The notes under the pieces are model-generated. The model was not told the DNA's origin, ran no database searches, and was given only the letters and a program-made list of their open reading frames with translations. 64,000 bases of DNA from Pseudomonas putida (GTDB lineage Bacteria > Pseudomonadota > Gammaproteobacteria > Pseudomonadales > Pseudomonadaceae), in contig CP163498.1 of assembly GCA_041071465.1 (NCBI GenBank), forward strand, positions 4,544,001-4,608,000, read 5' to 3'. The first letter of the stretch is position 1; every line of letters starts with the position of its first letter. This document shows, one piece after another, positions 55,251-64,000 of this stretch. Made by a program: the position numbers and the translations under genes.

Positions 55251-55545
55251 GGCAGTCAAGTCTTCACAATGTGGCGCGCGCAAACACTCCCGGCTGGCGC
55301 GGCGCGGGTCTCTAATACTGGGAGTTTTATCGTTATGAGCCCGGACGAATTGCCCGGTGCAAAAAGGCGCCACAGCGTTGGAATTGTGAAGCGAGGCTGT
55401 TTTACTCGCGGTTACCACGTCGTCCAGCCCACGGCGCGGGGCTGGTCGATGTGTGTATTATTTTTGTATACAGGGTTTTGCAGCCGATTGCGGGCGACGT
55501 GTGCTTGTCTGATCGCGACATCGATGGTTGCCTTGCAGCGCCGTC
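55251..55545. other. Intergenic region with a small dyad
   Basis: No credible gene. The only notable element is TGTAT-n9-ATACA at 55454-55472 in an AT-rich patch, of the type bound by GntR-like or similar dimers, about 200 bp upstream of the DMT gene. Assignment is weak. Confidence 0.3.
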
Positions 55546-56139
55546 CTACTCGTCGCCGTAGTTCATGATCGACAGCAGGCGAATCGGCACTTGCACCAGT
55601 TGCTCCGGGCCGTGCGGGGTTTCGCCGTCGAAGGTCAGGCTGTCGCCAGCGTGCATGTGGTAGAGCTGGTTGCCGTGGCGGTACACCAGTTCGCCCTCCA
55701 GCAAATGGAGGAACTCGGTGCCTGGGTGGGCGAAGGTCGGGAACTCTTCGCTGGCGTCGTCCATGCTCACCATGTAAGCCTCGAAGTGCTTCTTCGGCCC
55801 TCTGGCGTGATTGAGCAAATGGTAGGTGTGGCCCTTCTCGGTGCCACGGCGCACCACCTCCAGCCCTTCACCGGCTTTTACCAGCAGGGCATTGCCGTCG
55901 GGCTGATCATATTGGCTGAACAGCTTGGCCATCGGCATACCCAGCACGTCGCACAGGCGGCTTAGGGTGTCGAGGCTGGTGGATACCTGAGCATTCTCGA
56001 TCTTGCTCAGCATGCCCTGGCTGATGCCGGCGATGCGCGCCACGTCGGCGAGCTTGAGGGACTGGGCCTGGCGCTGGCGCTTGATCTGCAGGCCCAGGTA
56101 TTGCTCCAGGCGAAGGCGCGGTTGGGTTTCGGTCGACAT
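55546..56139 (-). CDS. XRE-cupin transcriptional regulator
   Basis: The 197-residue protein has an N-terminal XRE helix-turn-helix (LKLADVARIAGISQGMLSKI then ENAQVSTSLDTLSRL) and a C-terminal cupin (HPGTEFLHLLEGELVYRHGN; GDSLTFDGETPHGPEQLV). Such regulators often control amine, polyamine or amino-acid genes. It diverges from glnT with 278 bp between starts, holding a perfect palindrome at 56177-56197. Confidence 0.9.
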   Translation of the reverse strand: MSTETQPRLRLEQYLGLQIKRQRQAQSLKLADVARIAGISQGMLSKIENAQVSTSLDTLSRLCDVLGMPMAKLFSQYDQPDGNALLVKAGEGLEVVRRGTEKGHTYHLLNHARGPKKHFEAYMVSMDDASEEFPTFAHPGTEFLHLLEGELVYRHGNQLYHMHAGDSLTFDGETPHGPEQLVQVPIRLLSIMNYGDE

Positions 56140-56176
56140 CTAATGCCCTGCACGGTTTCAGTTCAAGAATAATATT

Positions 56177-56197
56177 TTCGCACTTGGAAAGTGCGAA
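56177..56197. promoter_or_regulatory. Palindromic operator upstream of the XRE-cupin gene
   Basis: TTCGCACTT and AAGTGCGAA are perfect 9-bp arms around GGA, 38-58 bp before the regulator start codon. It is the best candidate for the regulator's own binding site and may also act on glnT. Confidence 0.55.
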
Positions 56198-56417
56198 ATG
56201 CAGCGGCGTGGCCGCTTCTTTCCTCAGAGGAAAACGAGTTTCCCATAAATAGAGCATAAAAAGCTGCCTGGGTTTTGCCCAGCCTGTACTGGCGTCTTGG
56301 CGGGTACAGGCCTGGATAAAGAACGCTTTGGATAAGTTGGCAAGCTCGTTGCATTCCTGTGAGGAAAGTAATTTTCTCGTGCGGAATCATTGCCCCTTAC
56401 CCAGGAGTGTTCAACCC

Positions 56418-57752
56418 ATGTTGCCAGCAGAAACCCAGCGCACGCTCGACCAACACGGCATCAAGTACGTGCTGGCGCAGTTCGTCGATATTCATGGCTC
56501 GGCGAAGACCAAATCGGTGCCGGTCTCGGGCCTGAAGATGGTCGCCGAAGAGGGCGCCGGTTTTGCCGGCTTCGCCATCTGCGGCATGGGCATGGAGCCA
56601 CACGGACCGGACTTCATGGCCCGCGGCGACCTGACGACCTTGATTCCGGTGCCATGGCAGCCGGGTTATGGCCGCGTGGTATGCGTGGGCCATGTAAACG
56701 GCCAGCCGTGGCCCTACGACAGCCGTCACGTGTTGCAACAGCAGGTGCAGCGCCTGGCCGAAAAGGGGTGGACGCTGAACACCGGCCTTGAGCCCGAGTT
56801 CAGCCTGTTTCGCCGCGACGAGGGTGGCAAGCTGCAACTGGTGGATGCCTCCGACAACCTCGACAAGCCGTGTTACGACTACAAGGGCCTGTCACGCTCG
56901 CGGCTGTTCCTCGAGCGCCTGACCGAGGCGTTGCAACCGGTGGGTTTCGACATCTACCAGATCGACCACGAAGACGCCAACGGCCAGTTCGAGATCAACT
57001 ACACCTACAGTGACGCCATGGAGTCGGCCGACCGTTTCACCTTCTTCCGCATGGCCGCCGGCGAGATCGCCAACGACCTGGGGATGATCTGCTCGTTCAT
57101 GCCCAAGCCCGACCCCAAGCGTGCCGGCAATGGCATGCACTTTCATCTGTCGCTGGCCAGCAGCACCAACAAGAACCTGTTCCACGACCCGTCCGACAGC
57201 AGCGGCATGGGCCTGTCGAAGCTGGCCTACCACTTTGCTGCAGGGCTGCTGGCCCACGGCCCGGCGTTGTGTGCCTTCGCGGCGCCGACGGTCAACTCCT
57301 ACAAGCGTCTGGTGGTGGGGCGCTCGTTGTCGGGTTCGACGTGGGCCCCGGCCTTCGTAGCCTGGGGGGCCAACAACCGCTCGGCGATGGTGCGCATTCC
57401 TTATGGTCGCCTGGAATTCCGCTTGCCGGACGCCGGTTGCAACCCGTACCTGGTCACCGCCGCAATCATTGCCGCCGGCCTCGATGGCATCGACCGCCAG
57501 TTGGAGCCAGGCGAGATGTGCAATGAAAACCTCTACAACCTGAGCCTTGAAGACATTGCCGCGCGCGGCATCAAAACCCTGCCGCAATCGCTGAAGGAAG
57601 CCGTTGACGCACTTCAAGCCGACCCGCTGTTCCGCGAGGTGCTGGGCGCCGAGATCGTCGACGAGTTCATCAAGCTCAAGCGCATGGAGTGGGTGGAGTA
57701 CTGCCGGCACGTTTCCGACTGGGAAATCCAGCGCTACACCGAATTCTTCTGA
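56418..57752 (+). CDS. glnT: Type III glutamine synthetase-like enzyme (GlnT; possibly gamma-glutamylmethylamide synthetase)
   Basis: The 444-residue ATP-dependent ligase has GS motifs: [52 protein letters not shown], and [20 protein letters not shown] ending in [20 protein letters not shown]. Length and start ([14 protein letters not shown]) match GlnT/GmaS types rather than GlnA. It would condense glutamate with ammonia or with a small amine such as methylamine. The three following genes resemble glutamate-synthase pieces and then amtB, a nitrogen or methylamine assimilation cluster. ATG 56418 follows CCAGGAG. Substrate choice is open. Confidence 0.85.
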   Translation: MLPAETQRTLDQHGIKYVLAQFVDIHGSAKTKSVPVSGLKMVAEEGAGFAGFAICGMGMEPHGPDFMARGDLTTLIPVPWQPGYGRVVCVGHVNGQPWPYDSRHVLQQQVQRLAEKGWTLNTGLEPEFSLFRRDEGGKLQLVDASDNLDKPCYDYKGLSRSRLFLERLTEALQPVGFDIYQIDHEDANGQFEINYTYSDAMESADRFTFFRMAAGEIANDLGMICSFMPKPDPKRAGNGMHFHLSLASSTNKNLFHDPSDSSGMGLSKLAYHFAAGLLAHGPALCAFAAPTVNSYKRLVVGRSLSGSTWAPAFVAWGANNRSAMVRIPYGRLEFRLPDAGCNPYLVTAAIIAAGLDGIDRQLEPGEMCNENLYNLSLEDIAARGIKTLPQSLKEAVDALQADPLFREVLGAEIVDEFIKLKRMEWVEYCRHVSDWEIQRYTEFF

Positions 57753-57818
57753 CCGCCCCCAATCCCTTGGGCGGCCAGCAGCAAAGCGGTCGCCCACTGC
57801 CTAGTAAGGAGCATCACC

Positions 57819-58724
57819 ATGTGTGGAATCGTAGGTCTGTACCTGAAAAAGCCCGAGCTGCACGCCCAGCTTGGCAAGCTCTTCGAGCCCATGCTCGAAG
57901 CCATGACCGACCGTGGCCCGGACAGCGCCGGCTTTGCCATCTATGGCGACGAGGTGGCCGATGGCTGGGTCAAGTTGACCCTGCAGGCCGCTGACATCGA
58001 CTACCCCTGGGCAACCCTGATGGGCCAGTTGGAAGGCCGCCTGGGCTGCTCGCTGAACGGGTTCCAGAACGCCAGCGCTGCTGTGCTCAAAGTGCACACC
58101 GATGAAGCCACCGCCCGTGCCGCGTTGGCCGAGCTGGCGCCCGACGTGCGCATCATGAGCGCCGGGCAGAGCATCGAAATTCTCAAGGGCATGGGGTTGC
58201 CGGCAGAAATTTCCAGCCGCTTCGGCCTGGCCGCGATGAAGGGCAGCCACATCATCGGCCATACCCGCATGGCCACCGAAAGCGCCGTGACCATGGAAGG
58301 CAGCCACCCATTCTCTACCGGTGCCGACCTGTGCCTGGTGCACAACGGTTCGTTGTCCAACCACTTTCGCCTGCGCCAGAAACTCAAGCGCGAAGGCATC
58401 AGCTTCGAGACCGACAACGACACCGAAGTGGCCGCCGGCTACCTGACCTGGCGCCTGCAACAGGGGGACAGCCTGGCCCAGGCCCTGGATGGCGCGCTGG
58501 AAGACCTGGACGGCTTCTTCACGTTCGCCATCGGCACCCGCAACGGCTTTGCCGTGATCCGCGACCCGATTGCCTGCAAGCCTGCGGTGCTGGCCGAGAC
58601 CGACGATTACGTGGCCATGGCTTCGGAATACCAGGCGCTGGCCAGCTTGCCTGGCATCGAGCACGCAAAGGTCTGGGAGCCGGCGCCGGCCACTTTGTAC
58701 GTCTGGGAGCGCGAAAGCGCCTGA
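57819..58724 (+). CDS. glxB: Class II glutamine amidotransferase (GlxB / MgsA-like)
   Basis: The 301-residue protein begins MCGIVGLYLKKPELHAQLGK, with Cys2 as the N-terminal nucleophile, and has DRGPDSAGFAIYG and HTRMATESAVTMEGSHPFS, the glutaminase domain of glutamate synthase and related enzymes. Stand-alone forms are GlxB of rhizobia and MgsA of N-methylglutamate synthase. It starts 66 bp after glnT. Confidence 0.87.
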   Translation: MCGIVGLYLKKPELHAQLGKLFEPMLEAMTDRGPDSAGFAIYGDEVADGWVKLTLQAADIDYPWATLMGQLEGRLGCSLNGFQNASAAVLKVHTDEATARAALAELAPDVRIMSAGQSIEILKGMGLPAEISSRFGLAAMKGSHIIGHTRMATESAVTMEGSHPFSTGADLCLVHNGSLSNHFRLRQKLKREGISFETDNDTEVAAGYLTWRLQQGDSLAQALDGALEDLDGFFTFAIGTRNGFAVIRDPIACKPAVLAETDDYVAMASEYQALASLPGIEHAKVWEPAPATLYVWERESA

Positions 58725-58751
58725 CTTGCCATCGAACCCCTGGAGAACCTC

Positions 58752-59426
58752 ATGAAAACGATCGACCTTTCCAACACTGCGGTGCGCGTGCTCAACCAGT
58801 CCCTGCATGGCGAGGTGCAAGACCAGGAATGGCGGGTTACCCACCCGGACGGCAAACACAACCTGGCCGTGGGCATCAACGCTGCCGTGGCCGTGGATAT
58901 CGAAGGCCACGCTGGCTACTACTGCGCCGGCATGAACCAGCAGGCCAGCGTCACCGTGCATGGCAATGTCGGTGTGGGGGTGGCCGAGAACATGATGTCT
59001 GGCTCGGTGCGGGTCAAAGGTAGTGCTTCCCAGGCCGCCGGTGCTACCGCCCATGGTGGGTTGCTGGTGATCGAGGGTGACGCCGGTGCCCGTTGCGGCA
59101 TTTCCATGAAGGGCGTGGACATCGTGGTGGGCGGCAGCATCGGCCACATGAGCTGCTTCATGGGCCAGGCCGGGCGCCTGGTGGTCTGCGGCGATGCCGG
59201 CGATGCACTGGGCGATTCGCTGTACGAGGTACGTATCTACGTCAAGGGCGCGGTGCAGTCGCTGGGCTCGGACTGCATTGAAAAAGAGATGCGCGCCGAA
59301 CACCTGCAAGAGCTGCAGGAACTGCTGAACAAGGCCGGCCTGGACCATAAGGCTGCCGATTTCAAACGCTACGGCTCGGCCCGCCAGCTGTACAACTTCA
59401 AAGTCGACAACGCCAGCGCATATTGA
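58752..59426 (+). CDS. glxC: GXGXG beta-helix subunit (GlxC / MgsB-like)
   Basis: The 224-residue protein corresponds to the C-terminal GXGXG domain of glutamate synthase (VTVHGNVGVGVAENMMSGSV; LLVIEGDAGARCGISMKGVD; GQAGRLVVCGDAGDALGDS). It is expected to hold the three subunits together. It starts 27 bp after glxB and ends 15 bp before glxD. Confidence 0.87.
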   Translation: MKTIDLSNTAVRVLNQSLHGEVQDQEWRVTHPDGKHNLAVGINAAVAVDIEGHAGYYCAGMNQQASVTVHGNVGVGVAENMMSGSVRVKGSASQAAGATAHGGLLVIEGDAGARCGISMKGVDIVVGGSIGHMSCFMGQAGRLVVCGDAGDALGDSLYEVRIYVKGAVQSLGSDCIEKEMRAEHLQELQELLNKAGLDHKAADFKRYGSARQLYNFKVDNASAY

Positions 59427-59441
59427 TCCAGGAGCATTCCA

Positions 59442-60766
59442 ATGAGCGAGCAATTTCCCCCGGTACTGCGTGAGTCGGCCACTTTCGATCGCCTGACCAT
59501 CCAGGAAATCCAGCGTGCTGCCGAAACCGGCATCTACGACATCCGCGGCGGTGGTACCAAGCGCCGCGTGCCCCACTTCGACGACCTGCTGCTGCTGGGG
59601 GCCAGCGTGTCGCGCTACCCGCTGGAAGGCTACCGCGAGAAGTGCGGCACTGATGTGGTGCTGGGCAACCGCTTTGCGAAAAAACCGATTCACCTGAAAA
59701 TCCCAGTGACCATCGCCGGCATGAGTTTCGGCGCGCTGTCGGCCAACGCCAAGGAAGCGCTGGGCCGTGGTGCGACCATCGCCGGCACCAGCACCACCAC
59801 CGGCGACGGTGGCATGACCCCGGAAGAGCGCGGCCAGTCGCAGCACCTGGTGTATCAGTACCTGCCATCGCGCTACGGCATGAACCCCGACGACCTGCGC
59901 AAGGCCGACGCCATCGAGATCGTCCTCGGCCAGGGCGCCAAGCCGGGCGGTGGCGGCATGCTGCTGGGCATGAAGGTGACCGAGCGTGTGGCTGGCATGC
60001 GCACCTTGCCGATCGGTGTCGACCAGCGCAGTGCCTGCCGCCATCCGGACTGGACCGGCCCGGACGACCTGGCGATCAAGATTGCCGAGATCCGCGAGAT
60101 CACCGACTGGGAAAAGCCGATCTACGTGAAGATCGGCGCCAGCCGCCCGTACTACGACGTCAAGCTGGCGGTTAAGGCGGGTGCTGATGTGATCGTGCTC
60201 GATGGCATGCAGGGCGGTACCGCAGCGACTCAGGAAGTGTTCATCGAGCATGTCGGCATCCCGATTCTGCCGGCCATCCCGCAGGCGGTGCAGGCGCTGC
60301 AGGAAATGGGCATGCACCGCAAGGTACAGCTGATTGTCTCGGGGGCATTCGCAACGGTGCCGACGTGGCCAAGGCCATGGCTTTGGGGGCCGATGCGGTG
60401 GCTATTGGCACGGCGGCATTGATCGCCTTGGGTGACAACCATCCGCGTCTGGACAGTGAGCTGAAGAAGATTGGCTCGGCCGCCGGCTTCTATGACGACT
60501 GGCAGAACGGCCGCGACCCGGCCGGCATCACCACCCAGGACCCCGAGCTGGCCAAGCGCCTGAACCCGGAAGAGGCGGGGCGCCGGCTGGCGAACTACCT
60601 GCGGGTGCTGGTGCTGGAGGCGCAGACCATGGCGCGGGCGTGTGGCAAGTCGCACCTGCACAACCTAGACCCGGAGGACCTGGTGGCGTTGACCGTGGAG
60701 GCTGCGGCGATGGCGCGGGTGCCGTTGGCGGGGACTGCCTGGGTGCCAGGGCAGGCGCAGTATTGA
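59442..60766 (+). CDS. glxD: FMN-binding glutamate-synthase-like subunit (GlxD / MgsC-like), broken by a 1-base deletion
   Basis: The synthase domain carries VPHFDDLLLLGASVSRYPLE, TIAGMSFGALSANAKEALGR, SAGTSTTTGDGG-like GTSTTTGDGGMTPEERGQ, and VKAGADVIVLDGMQGGTAAT. The frame breaks in the G run 60341-60345; one extra G restores VSGGIRNGADVAKAMALGA and gives 441 residues, the length of MgsC and of GlxD. It transfers the amide-derived nitrogen or the methylamine group onto 2-oxoglutarate. It is the third of three co-transcribed subunit genes; amtB follows after a REP pair. Confidence 0.87.
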
Positions 60767-60776
60767 GTTGAGCATC

Positions 60777-60872
60777 GGGGGCCGCTTTGCGGCCCATTCG
60801 CGACACAAGGCCGCTCCTACACGGTCCCTTGTAGGAGCGGCCTTGTGTCGCGATGGGCTGCACAGCAGCCCC
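60777..60872. repeat. Inverted pair of REP-like elements
   Basis: Two facing copies of the TGTAGGAGCGGCCTTGTGTC element, near-identical to the pair at 22316, lie between glxD and amtB. They may modulate expression between the two genes. Confidence 0.8.
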
Positions 60873-60905
60873 AAAGCCACCCACCATTCCCACAGGAGTG
60901 ACGTC

Positions 60906-62210
60906 ATGAAGCACCTCACCCTCGCTGTAATGTTGTTAGCCCTGGCCACCCAGGCCACTGCCGCCGAAACCACCCTGGACACCGGCAACACCGCCTGGAT
61001 GATCTGCGCCGCGATGTTCGTGCTGATGATGTGCATCCCCGGCCTGGCGATGTTTTACGGCGGCATGGTGCGGGCCAAGAACTTTCTTTCGGTGTTCACC
61101 CAGCTGTTCGCCGTGGCCGGCGTTATCGGCATTATCTGGGTGCTGTTCGGCTACAGTCTGGTGGTCGATACCACCGGCATGGTCGAGGGCCAGCTCACCT
61201 TCAACAGTTTCATCGGCGGGTTGGACAAGGCGCTGATGCTGGATATCGGCCATGACAGCCTGGTCGGCACCATCCCCGAAGGTGTGTTTGCGGTGTTTCA
61301 GCTGACGTTCGCCATCATCACCCCAGCGCTGATTGCCGGTGGTTTTGCAGAGCGCATGAAGTTCACTGCCTCGTTGCTGTTCATGGCGGCGTGGTTCGTG
61401 CTGGTGTATGCACCTATTGCCCATATGGTATGGGGCGGGCCGGGGGCACTGATGGTCAACTGGGGGGTGCTGGACTTCGCCGGCGGCACTGCGGTGCACA
61501 TCAATTCCGGCGTGGCGGCCTTGGCGGCGGCGTTGATGCTGGGCAAGCGCAAGGGCTACCCGCAGGTGGCCATGCCGCCGCATAACCTGGGTTTTACTCT
61601 GGTGGGCGCGGGGTTGTTGTGGGTGGGCTGGTTCGGCTTCAACGTTGGGTCGGGGCTTGCCGCGAACCAGAGGGCAGGGGTGGTGATGCTGGCGACCATG
61701 GTGGCGGCCTGCGCGGGGATTGTCGGTTGGTTGCTGACCGAGAAGGTGATGCATGGTCGACCGACTGCCTTGGGTGCTGCGTCGGGGGCACTGGCGGGGC
61801 TGGTGGGTATTACACCGGCCTGCGCATTCGTCGGGCCGCTGGGGGCACTGGTGATCGGTGTGTTGACCGGGGCCATCTGCTTCTTTGCCGTGACCCGGCT
61901 CAAGCAGGCGCTAGGGTATGACGACAGCCTTGATGTGTTCGGGCTGCATGGTGTGGGTGGGATGGTCGGGGCGATTCTGACCGGTGTGTTTGCCGCGCCG
62001 GCACTGGGTGGCTATGTGGAAGGCGCATCGCCCATTGGGCAAGCACTGGTGCAGTTGAAGGGTGTGGCGTTCACCTTCGTTTACTGCTTCGTAGTGAGCT
62101 GGGTAATTCTCGCGGCCATCAAGCTGACCATCGGGTTGCGGGCCAGCCGAGAGGAAGAAGAGCAAGGGCTGGACCTGGCGGAGCACAATGAGCGCGCTTA
62201 TAACCTTTGA
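60906..62210 (+). CDS. amtB: Ammonium transporter
   Basis: The 434-residue protein has a signal peptide (HLTLAVMLLALATQATAA), eleven membrane segments and Amt motifs MFYGGMVRAKNFLSVFTQLF, FAGGTAVHINSGVAALAAAL (first pore His) and VFGLHGVGGMVGAILTGVFA (second pore His). It imports ammonium, or methylammonium. It lies downstream of the glnT-glxBCD cluster, supporting a nitrogen or methylamine scavenging role. No glnK precedes it, unlike the usual glnK-amtB pair. Confidence 0.93.
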   Translation: MKHLTLAVMLLALATQATAAETTLDTGNTAWMICAAMFVLMMCIPGLAMFYGGMVRAKNFLSVFTQLFAVAGVIGIIWVLFGYSLVVDTTGMVEGQLTFNSFIGGLDKALMLDIGHDSLVGTIPEGVFAVFQLTFAIITPALIAGGFAERMKFTASLLFMAAWFVLVYAPIAHMVWGGPGALMVNWGVLDFAGGTAVHINSGVAALAAALMLGKRKGYPQVAMPPHNLGFTLVGAGLLWVGWFGFNVGSGLAANQRAGVVMLATMVAACAGIVGWLLTEKVMHGRPTALGAASGALAGLVGITPACAFVGPLGALVIGVLTGAICFFAVTRLKQALGYDDSLDVFGLHGVGGMVGAILTGVFAAPALGGYVEGASPIGQALVQLKGVAFTFVYCFVVSWVILAAIKLTIGLRASREEEEQGLDLAEHNERAYNL

Positions 62211-62223
62211 CAACACGTTGTGC

Positions 62224-62266
62224 CTGCCGGCCTCTTCGTGGTTTTACCCGCGAAGGGGCCGGTGCA
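62224..62266. repeat. P. putida REP element
   Basis: CTGCCGGCCTCTTCG and CGAAGGGGCCGGTGCAG form an imperfect stem around GGTTTTACCCG, the classic P. putida REP pattern. It lies between the stops of amtB and the NCS1 gene, and can terminate both. Confidence 0.8.
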
Positions 62267-62273
62267 GTTTGAA

Positions 62274-63686
62274 TCAGTGCCCCATGGCCAACTTGGCACT
62301 CATCTGCCGGCGACGGTAGGCACTGTCACGGCTGGCCAGCCACCAGTACAGCGGTGAAGTAATCGCCAGCCCTACCAGCCACGACAGGTCAGCCCCGTTG
62401 ATGTGCTCGGAAATCGGCCCGACATACAGCGGTGTGTTCATGAACGGGATCTGCACCACGATACCCACTGTATAGGCGATCAGCGCCTGTGGGTTGTAAC
62501 GGCCGTAGATACCGCCATCGACCTGGAAGATCGACTGGATGTCGTAGTCGCCCTTGTGAATGGCATAAAAGTCGATCAGGTTGATCGCCGTCCACGGCAC
62601 CAGCACCACCAGCAGCACCAGCACCATGTCGACGAAGTGGCCGATGAAGTCCGCCGAAGCGAACACCGCTACCACGCTGCAGGCTGCCAGCACGATCAAC
62701 GACAGCACGGCGCGGCTCTTGGCGGTAGGGATCCAACGGTAGGCGAAGGTCTGGATCAGGGTGATGATCGACAGCACCGCACCATACAGGTTGAGGGCAT
62801 TGTGGCTGATGACGCTGAGCAGAAACAGCACCAGCATGATCGGGCCGAGGGTGCCAGTGGCCAGTTTGACCGCGTCCATGGTGTCCATGCCGGCCGGGAT
62901 CGCCAGCACGGCCACGGCGCCGAAAATGAACGACAGGCTCGAACCCAGGGCTGAGCCCAGGTAGGTGGTCCAGAACGTCGAGCTGACTTTCACATCTGCC
63001 GGCAGGTAGCGTGAATAGTCCGACACATAGGGCGCAAAGGCGATTTGCCACAGCGCCGCCAGCGACACGGTGGCCAGCCAGCCAGCCAGGTTGAAGCCGC
63101 CGCGGGTGAGGAAGTCGTCGCTTTGTACATGGGTGAAGATGTAGCCGAAGCCGACCACGATGCCGATGCCCAGCACCCAGGTGCCGATGCGGTTGAGCAC
63201 GTGAATGAAGCGGTAGCCGATGATGCCGATGACGCCCGAGCCCAATGCACCGATGACGATGCCGACCGGTACCGGTACGGCGTCGACCACGCCATGCAGT
63301 GACTTGCCGGCAAGCACGATGTTGGACGCGAAGAAGCCGATGTACATGACGCCGGCGATCACTACCACCAGCAGCGCACCGAGGGTGCCGAACTGGGCGC
63401 GGCTCTGGATCATCTGCGGGATGCCCATTTGCGGGCCCTGGGCCGAGTGCAGCGCCATCAGCACACCGCCGACCAGGTGGCCGACCAGGATGGCGACGAT
63501 GCCCCATACCAGGTTCAGGTGGAACAACTGCACGCCCAGCGCGCCGGTGACGATGGGTAGCGGCGCGATGTTGCCGCCGAACCACAGTGTGAACAGATCC
63601 CTTACCTTTCCATGGCGGTCTTGCGGGGGCACATAGCCGATCGTGTGTTTTTCTATCAGGGGTGCCGAATTGGCTGCACTGGTCAT
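62274..63686 (-). CDS. NCS1-family permease
   Basis: The 470-residue protein has twelve membrane segments and NCS1 features (RDLFTLWFGGNIAPLPIVTG; FAPYVSDYSRYLPADVKVSS; AINLIDFYAIHKGDYDIQSI). NCS1 carriers bring in nucleobases, allantoin, hydantoins, thiamine or related compounds. The substrate is not predictable. ATG 63686 has GGAG at ideal spacing; an upstream ATG would add 9 residues. Confidence 0.87.
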   Translation of the reverse strand: MTSAANSAPLIEKHTIGYVPPQDRHGKVRDLFTLWFGGNIAPLPIVTGALGVQLFHLNLVWGIVAILVGHLVGGVLMALHSAQGPQMGIPQMIQSRAQFGTLGALLVVVIAGVMYIGFFASNIVLAGKSLHGVVDAVPVPVGIVIGALGSGVIGIIGYRFIHVLNRIGTWVLGIGIVVGFGYIFTHVQSDDFLTRGGFNLAGWLATVSLAALWQIAFAPYVSDYSRYLPADVKVSSTFWTTYLGSALGSSLSFIFGAVAVLAIPAGMDTMDAVKLATGTLGPIMLVLFLLSVISHNALNLYGAVLSIITLIQTFAYRWIPTAKSRAVLSLIVLAACSVVAVFASADFIGHFVDMVLVLLVVLVPWTAINLIDFYAIHKGDYDIQSIFQVDGGIYGRYNPQALIAYTVGIVVQIPFMNTPLYVGPISEHINGADLSWLVGLAITSPLYWWLASRDSAYRRRQMSAKLAMGH

Positions 63687-64000
63687 GACTGACTCCAAGG
63701 CAAGGTAGGGCATCGGGAGCTGCCCGGGGGCGTGCCGGCGATGGGCGACGCGTTCTTGTTGGAGCGATGATGCGGGGCGCGGGGATAACGAGAAATTAGT
63801 AAATATGTACCCATAAACCTTAAAAAACCTAAGGCTGACAAAAGCTTAAGCGGGGGACGGTAGCAAGGAGGGTGCCAGCAGGCGGGAAGGCTTGGGATAG
63901 AGGGGGTGAGCCCTTTGCCCGTAGCAAGTGGTGGGCTTTGCTGGTGCACCATGCCCATTTTCAGGGCAGCTGAATGGTTGCCAGTAATGGCCCTTTCGCG
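63687..64000. other. Non-coding region at the window end
   Basis: No credible gene. It contains an AT-rich stretch (63785-63850) that probably holds the promoter of the NCS1 gene. The last bases (GGCCCTTTCGCG) look like the beginning of another REP-like element cut by the window edge. Confidence 0.5.

Noticed and set aside
57801..60317. 838-codon minus-strand ORF
   Set aside because: It is antisense to three co-transcribed genes (glxB, glxC, glxD) and reads as low-complexity His/Ala/Gly sequence.

Overview
The window looks like a chromosomal segment of the Pseudomonas putida group. It is GC-rich, carries the paired REP-like palindromes typical of that group, has a catRBCA locus whose CatB active-site numbering matches P. 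putida muconate cycloisomerase, and encodes a creatinase collinear with the P. putida enzyme. I saw no rRNA or tRNA genes, CRISPR array, transposase or phage genes.

Layout. 1-6760: a BCCT transporter (cut by the window edge), D-malate/tartrate dehydrogenase with a divergent LysR regulator, an Lrp regulator, an acetylpolyamine amidohydrolase and an amino-acid permease. 6903-10456: an orphan type VI secretion effector of the VasX/BTH_I2691 kind, with an AT-rich C-terminal part and a broken downstream gene that may be its immunity gene. 10489-30808: a catabolic island made of catR/catBCA, the indole-3-acetic acid (IAA) cluster iacABCDEFG-iacR-iacHI, a porin, a cytochrome c, a FeaR-like AraC regulator, an aromatic amine dehydrogenase operon (aauBEDA plus cytochrome c) and an arylacetaldehyde dehydrogenase. 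30912-46994: a GNAT enzyme, a GGDEF-EAL protein, transporters and regulators, katG, a creatinase locus and pssA. 47279-54249: a diguanylate cyclase, a large inverted repeat capped by hexamer arrays, ppnN, a YeiH-type exporter and an orphan RHS-core protein. 54321-63686: a DMT transporter, an XRE-cupin regulator, a glutamine-synthetase-like/glutamate-synthase-like cluster (glnT-glxBCD, also resembling gmaS-mgsABC), amtB and an NCS1 permease.

How the genes work together. The most striking reading is one contiguous route from tryptamine to the beta-ketoadipate pathway. Periplasmic TTQ amine dehydrogenase (AauAB) would give indole-3-acetaldehyde, the aldehyde dehydrogenase would give IAA, Iac proteins would give catechol, and CatABC would open and process the ring. 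A 21-bp motif recurs upstream of iacA, between iacR and iacH, and upstream of the feaR-like gene, which suggests that IacR coordinates the amine and IAA halves.

A caution on quality. Seven otherwise intact genes (an amino-acid permease, iacA, the porin, the aldehyde dehydrogenase, katG, creatinase, glxD) each carry one single-base deletion, mostly in G/C runs. This looks more like assembly or base-calling error than gene decay; I annotate them as genes and mark the break.
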